Shown here piece by piece: positions 60,215 through 64,000 of a stretch of 64,000 nt of DNA. Below the pieces are notes generated by a model. That model was not told where the DNA came from. It ran no database searches and saw only the letters and a program-made list of their open reading frames with translations. This DNA comes from Przewalskia tangutica. Taxonomy: Eukaryota; Streptophyta; Magnoliopsida; Solanales; Solanaceae. Both the position numbers and the translations under genes were made by a program. Where the stretch lies: the NCBI GenBank assembly GCA_029844215.1, contig CM056721.1:9932368-9996367 (forward strand), read 5' to 3'. Numbering within the stretch: the stretch's first letter is position 1; every line of letters begins with the position of its first letter.

Positions 60215-60820
60215 GGAACACCTTTTTAAAATGATACCGTTCTCTGCGATGATATAAAAATCATAAAAAGGGAGTATCAAAAAATAAGGCAAAGCCTTAA
60301 ATTACTCGGCAATTGTAAAATGTTGGGCAAAGCCCACAAAATTGATACCGTTCCTATTCTATAGGAGTATCAACATACTTATAATTTATATCATGATAGA
60401 CACAAGATCTTATCTATTTGGACTCAATATACATTGTTCCACTAATTTAGAGACAAAACTCTATAAAGTGTCTTGTTTAGTTGCCGAAACTGCTGTTCCT
60501 ATGAGAAAATGACTCCCGTGTTACACAAAATGTGCTAACATTTCTGATAACACTCAGATTTCCAGATTTTTCAAAAGACGTGTGTCGATTAATGTTGAGT
60601 TGGTTTTTGTTGAAAAATTTCTCTTGGTTTTGATGTCTATTTTGAAACAACCTCTAAACCTTAGGAACTAGTCTTTGTATAGAATTTAAACACTTATGTA
60701 GATAGTTTTTGCCAAGTGTATAAATACCCATTCACTAAATACTAATTCTCACTTCCAAAGAAACTTCCTCCGAGAAACAACAACAAAAAAAAGTGGGAAC
60801 GAAATTTTCGCACATTACCG

Positions 60821-62526
60821 ATGAATCCTCATGACAACACATCTCCATCACATTCTTCTCCCATTCCCGTAAGCTACGAAAAAGCTAACTTCTCATTCTC
60901 TTCTTCCCCTTTCTCTCCAATGGATGTCTAACCCATGTCACCGAAAATGTCACCACAACACTCCCACGAGCACAAGTCCACCATCAGGCAGATTCGTGAT
61001 AAGTGACTTCCAAGAACCTCTGAAATCGCCTATCCAGGAGACAAATAATCCTATCAACTTAGAGAAACCCCGGATGTTTAGTCCTCCCAAAGAGGACAAA
61101 TCAAGCCTTTTCCCACTCGCAGATCGGTCGAAACTTTGAGAAGGCCTTTGGCGATGGTGAATCCTCCACCAAAAGGAAGAAGTGGCGACTCCTCCTCTTC
61201 AAGCTCGATTCAGAGAAGACTCTTTCGGTTGAGTCCCAACCGAATCTCCGCTCACCTTCCTTCACAACCGCGAGAATCCGAGGAAGATGAAATTCCAGCA
61301 TTTACACCCCAAGAAGTTTTATCTCAAGAAATCTGGTCATGCTTGGAAACAAAATCATCATCAACCCTCAAGATGTCACGAGAAAATGTTATGACATCTT
61401 ACGGATCATCTATCCACAAAACTTCGATTCCGGTGTCCGATGTCTCACAAGCGTAGCTCAATCTGCGTGCGAGGTAACCCTTTCTCTCCTAAGTTTTTAA
61501 ATCACTCAAAACATTGGTCTTGGTTCAACGGTTCAGCCATTCGAACCGAGAAGGTGTTGGACATTGCGTCTTGTAGTAGCCACGGTGCGGTGGATTTCTT
61601 CACTTCAAGAAATCTACTAGACTAAATAACAAATGTCCTTATGTAGACAAGGTAGTGAAGTTATTTTATGCAAATCTAACAAGTAAAATAGAAACCCAAG
61701 TCGAAACATTTTGGGAAAGTGTTTCTCTATAACAAATTTTATGACTTCACACCCACTACAATTAACCAATGTTTGAATAGAGTGAATGATGATGAGAGGG
61801 CAGAATGGGAAGTGATAAATGACAGGGATGAGGTGATTTCATACCTCACCGGTGGAGTTGTGAAGAAATGGGTTTCAAGGTGTCCAACCTCCAAACTCAC
61901 TGCCTTATTTGCTGTTTTGCACAAGTTAATGATACACAATTGGTTGTGTTCTTTGAACAAATCAATTGTAACAATTGAACAAGCATTGTTCCTATACAAA
62001 ATAGGAAAAGGTTTTAGTGTTGATATAGGAAAAACAATCTTTCAACAGATTGTAAATATGGCAGAAAAGGACACAGGTATCATCCTTCCCTTTCCCTCAT
62101 TGATCTTTAAGGTACTAACCTCACAGGGATTCCAAGCCCCTAAGCAGGATCTGCTCTGGAAAGAACCTGAAGTATACGTCGTTAATCAGACGATCCTGAA
62201 GAGCAAGAGCAGAGTCATTGATCTTCCATGGACGAATACAGCTGGAATTGCTAGTGTTACCAGAAATGTCCTGCATCTCCTAATATCTCACGATCGTCCT
62301 TGACAAGCTGTGGTGCAAGAGATTGCAAAGCTCAATGCCCAGATCGCAGGAGTGGACCAGGTACGGGAAGCCCTGGTGGAAGCTAGGGAACGTTACCTAT
62401 TTTTGCTTTCTTCCCAAAAAGGGAGATGGGTGCAGTGGAGCAGTGAATGCTCAAACCAGAGGGGATCTTGATACAGGGGGAGATGAAACCAGAGGACAAT
62501 CTGAGCGGCAAATGAGCCGGAAATAG
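60821..62526 (+). pseudogene. Extra coding region downstream of pol in the SIRE-like element
   Basis: Begins MNPHDNTSPSHSSPIP at 60821 with a Ser/Pro-rich N-terminal part interrupted by stops. It then continues as an uninterrupted 194-codon frame at 61719-62303 (MFLYNKFYDFTPTTINQCLN, to LHLLISHDRP) and ends in a short frame to 62526. The middle part, with DDERAEWEVINDRDEVISYL and EQALFLYKIGKGFSVDIGK, resembles the 'putative plant transposon protein' domain found with Solanaceae retroelements (recognition from memory, moderate). Sireviruses often carry an additional, env-like gene here, but no signal peptide or membrane anchor is visible. Role unknown. Confidence 0.6.
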
Positions 62527-62836
62527 CTCGAGGTTCTTGTGTTTAGCCGCTAAGCAGCTTGTTGAATGCTTATTAGTTGTGATGTAGTTATTTGGCTTGA
62601 TTTGAAACATTTTAATTTGTTTATATATTGTTATTTATTCTATCTCGCTTATGTGTATATTGATGGTTTCGCATTAATCTTTTAGATGTATACTCACATT
62701 TGCATCATACTACGATTCGAGTAACTTATCGCACATAGTGTATATATCGTGCTTTATAAGCTTTTGAAGGTTGAGATATTTGCACGTGATAAAATCATTA
62801 AACTATTTAGTTTTGTGAAGAAAGGCAAAGGGAGAT

Positions 62837-63729
62837 TGTTAGTGTTAGGTTACGTGTCCTAACATTTTCCGTAATATGTCTCTTTTTGGTGTTAAGTAAA
62901 ATGAAAATGTCATCCCAAATGTCGTGACATCTGAGGACATTTCGCAAGAGTTTCGCCTATCTTCACGCGATTTACGAGAAGATTTTATCACGTGAATGTT
63001 TGGCTTGGTTAGGAGCTAAGGAAAACACGATAATACTTAACAAGACCAAGTCCAGGAGAGTGCATAACGGAAGGAGCATTCTCGGAAGACAAAGTCAAAT
63101 CTGTTGAGAATTTTAAGCTCCGACCAACCCTATTCGCTCAACCTCCACCGAGAATCAAGGAGCCTCTGTGAACTCTCCACTATAAATAGAGGTTCACTCC
63201 AAGGCTTTGATATCCAGCTTTTTAAGAAAATTCAGATCCGAGACGTCTCAAATATTGCCTCAAACAGGATCGAGCACTGGTTTTGTGATTACACTTGTTC
63301 AAAATTGCAATTGCTTTCTTAGATCTATACTTGTTCTTTCAATTCAAGCAATTGTAATAGGGTGTTTTTCACTTCTATTTTAGATAGATTTTGCTTAGAA
63401 GTTAGGATTTAACTTCTTTTAATCCCTTTCTTGTTTTACTGACATTGCTCATTCTCGAGGATTTGTAAGATTGTATAATTTTTATACAATAAATTTTTGG
63501 TCATGAGACCACTATAAGTTATATACAATTATATAACTTATGAAAAACAATCGGTGTCCTTGATTTATTTCATTGCATCTTAACTCGCTTTTAGTTCTGC
63601 GTTTTTGTTAATGTTCCAGTTCATGTCACAGAACATTTTTGGGAACATTCCTTACTGTCTTTAAGTTTACCTCTGTTCTTCTTTGCTGAAATTATTTATT
63701 TCATAGTTTAAGTTCGACAATCCCTTTCA
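62837..63729 (+). repeat. 3' LTR of the SIRE-like element
   Basis: 893 bases, same ends as the 5' LTR. Many short indels relative to it. Confidence 0.92.
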
Positions 63730-63845
63730 GGACAGATAGTCAAATTACCCCAAAAAGTAGTGGGTAAGTGAATTCAATTAGGACAGATTGTAAAATTACC
63801 CCCAAAAAGTAGAGTGGTTAATTGAATTGTTTGGACAAATTTAGG
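63730..63845 (+). repeat. Two diverged copies of a 55-bp direct repeat
   Basis: GGACAGATAGTCAAATTACC and GGACAGATTGTAAAATTACC begin two adjacent units of about 55 bases (63730 and 63782), each with a CCAAAAAGTAG block. They belong to the target into which the SIRE-like element inserted. Confidence 0.75.
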
Positions 63846-63918
63846 AGGCAGTTTATGTATTTTCCCAAAAAAATTTACTTGCAAAACAGAATTTGGACTT
63901 GCCTTTTCCACTTACGTC

Positions 63919-64000
63919 TAGGGTTGCACAAAACTCTCACCTCACCTCACCGAACCGAACCGAACCGGATCAGACCAGATCGGGCCGAAGATCGAAATTC
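63919..64000 (+). mobile_element. Left end of a probable hAT-like element, cut by the window edge
   Basis: TAGGGTTGCACAAA followed by a GAACCGAACCGAACCGG run. This has the same design (TAGGG terminus, then short G/C-rich subterminal repeats) as the three hAT elements in this window. Right end not visible. Confidence 0.45.

Larger units (their letters stand above)
45860..63729 (+). mobile_element. SIRE-like Ty1-copia retrotransposon carrying a nested gypsy element
   Basis: LTRs at 45860-46760 and 62837-63729 with the exact target duplication GGACA (45855-45859 and 63730-63734). Met-tRNA primer site directly after the 5' LTR and a purine tract (AAAGGCAAAGGGAGAT) before the 3' LTR. After removing the nested element and its target duplication the element is about 9.3 kb, long for copia, with an additional coding region downstream of pol. 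A UBN2-type gag, long size and extra 3' region fit the Sirevirus (SIRE/Maximus) lineage (inference). Confidence 0.92.
43113..63868. repeat. 16-bp perfect inverted repeat bounding the transposon block
   Basis: TTGGGAAAATACATAA at 43113-43128 is exactly complementary to 63853-63868. The two ends are probably the terminal repeats of one DNA element (Mutator-like is possible), into which the SINEs, hAT and nested retrotransposons inserted. They lie where the third duplication unit is interrupted. No target duplication was confirmed. Confidence 0.55.

Noticed and set aside
1..64000. CRISPR arrays, operons, riboswitches, ribosome-binding sites
   Set aside because: The sequence is plant nuclear DNA; the tandem repeats present are minisatellites or LTR parts without spacer structure.

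Overview
The window is nuclear DNA of a flowering plant. It is AT-rich and intron-bearing, and transposons fill most of it. TS-type SINEs and RTE LINE tails ending in TTG repeats, two copies of one tRNA-type SINE, and the gene families present point to Solanaceae (inference; species not determined).

Genes by region. (1) 0.6-1.25 kb: an intronless vacuolar iron transporter-like (VTL/nodulin-21-like) gene. (2) 20.1-23.5 kb: a complete actin gene with four coding exons and a leader intron; its introns hold a solo LTR, a SINE and a Tourist-type MITE. (3) 29.7-30.9 kb: a single-exon trihelix/Myb-SANT-like transcription factor. (4) 32.8-33.9 kb, minus strand: a small Lys/Glu-rich protein with an N-myristoylation start (MGACAS) and an apparent frame problem in exon 1. 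(5) 34.7-37.2 and 40.0-42.4 kb: two tandem seven-exon WAT1-related/UMAMIT (EamA, nodulin MtN21-like) transporter genes. They lie in a tandem segmental duplication that also copied the start of the minus-strand gene, now a pseudogene split by a hAT element. A third copy of the unit's upstream region begins near 42.95 kb, is cut by about 21 kb of nested transposons, and resumes near 63.87 kb, so a third transporter copy may lie beyond the right edge.

Mobile elements. 1.8-3.5 kb: copia fragment (minus strand) with a hAT MITE inside it, then an LTR-like segment. 4.9-7.0 kb: 2,068-bp gypsy-type solo LTR with a 51-bp minisatellite. 7.55-14.48 kb: full-length degenerate copia element. 15.6-18.7 kb: hAT element with a broken transposase; a shortened relative lies at 43.5-45.1 kb. 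19.3 kb: probable small Helitron. 24.1-25.25 kb: truncated RTE LINE. 45.86-63.73 kb: SIRE-like copia element with an extra gene region downstream of pol, itself carrying an inserted Athila-type gypsy element (51.66-60.21 kb, minus strand); both nested elements have intact 5-bp target duplications.

No operon-like cooperation is expected. The window shows ordinary host genes (iron storage, cytoskeleton, transcription, solute export) embedded in layered transposons whose order can partly be read. The most unusual signals are the split third tandem unit, the extra reading frame plus a recurring palindrome in the SIRE-like element, indel-dominated LTR differences in that region that look like sequence error, and a poly(A)-tailed tRNA-like retroposon at 45.4 kb.
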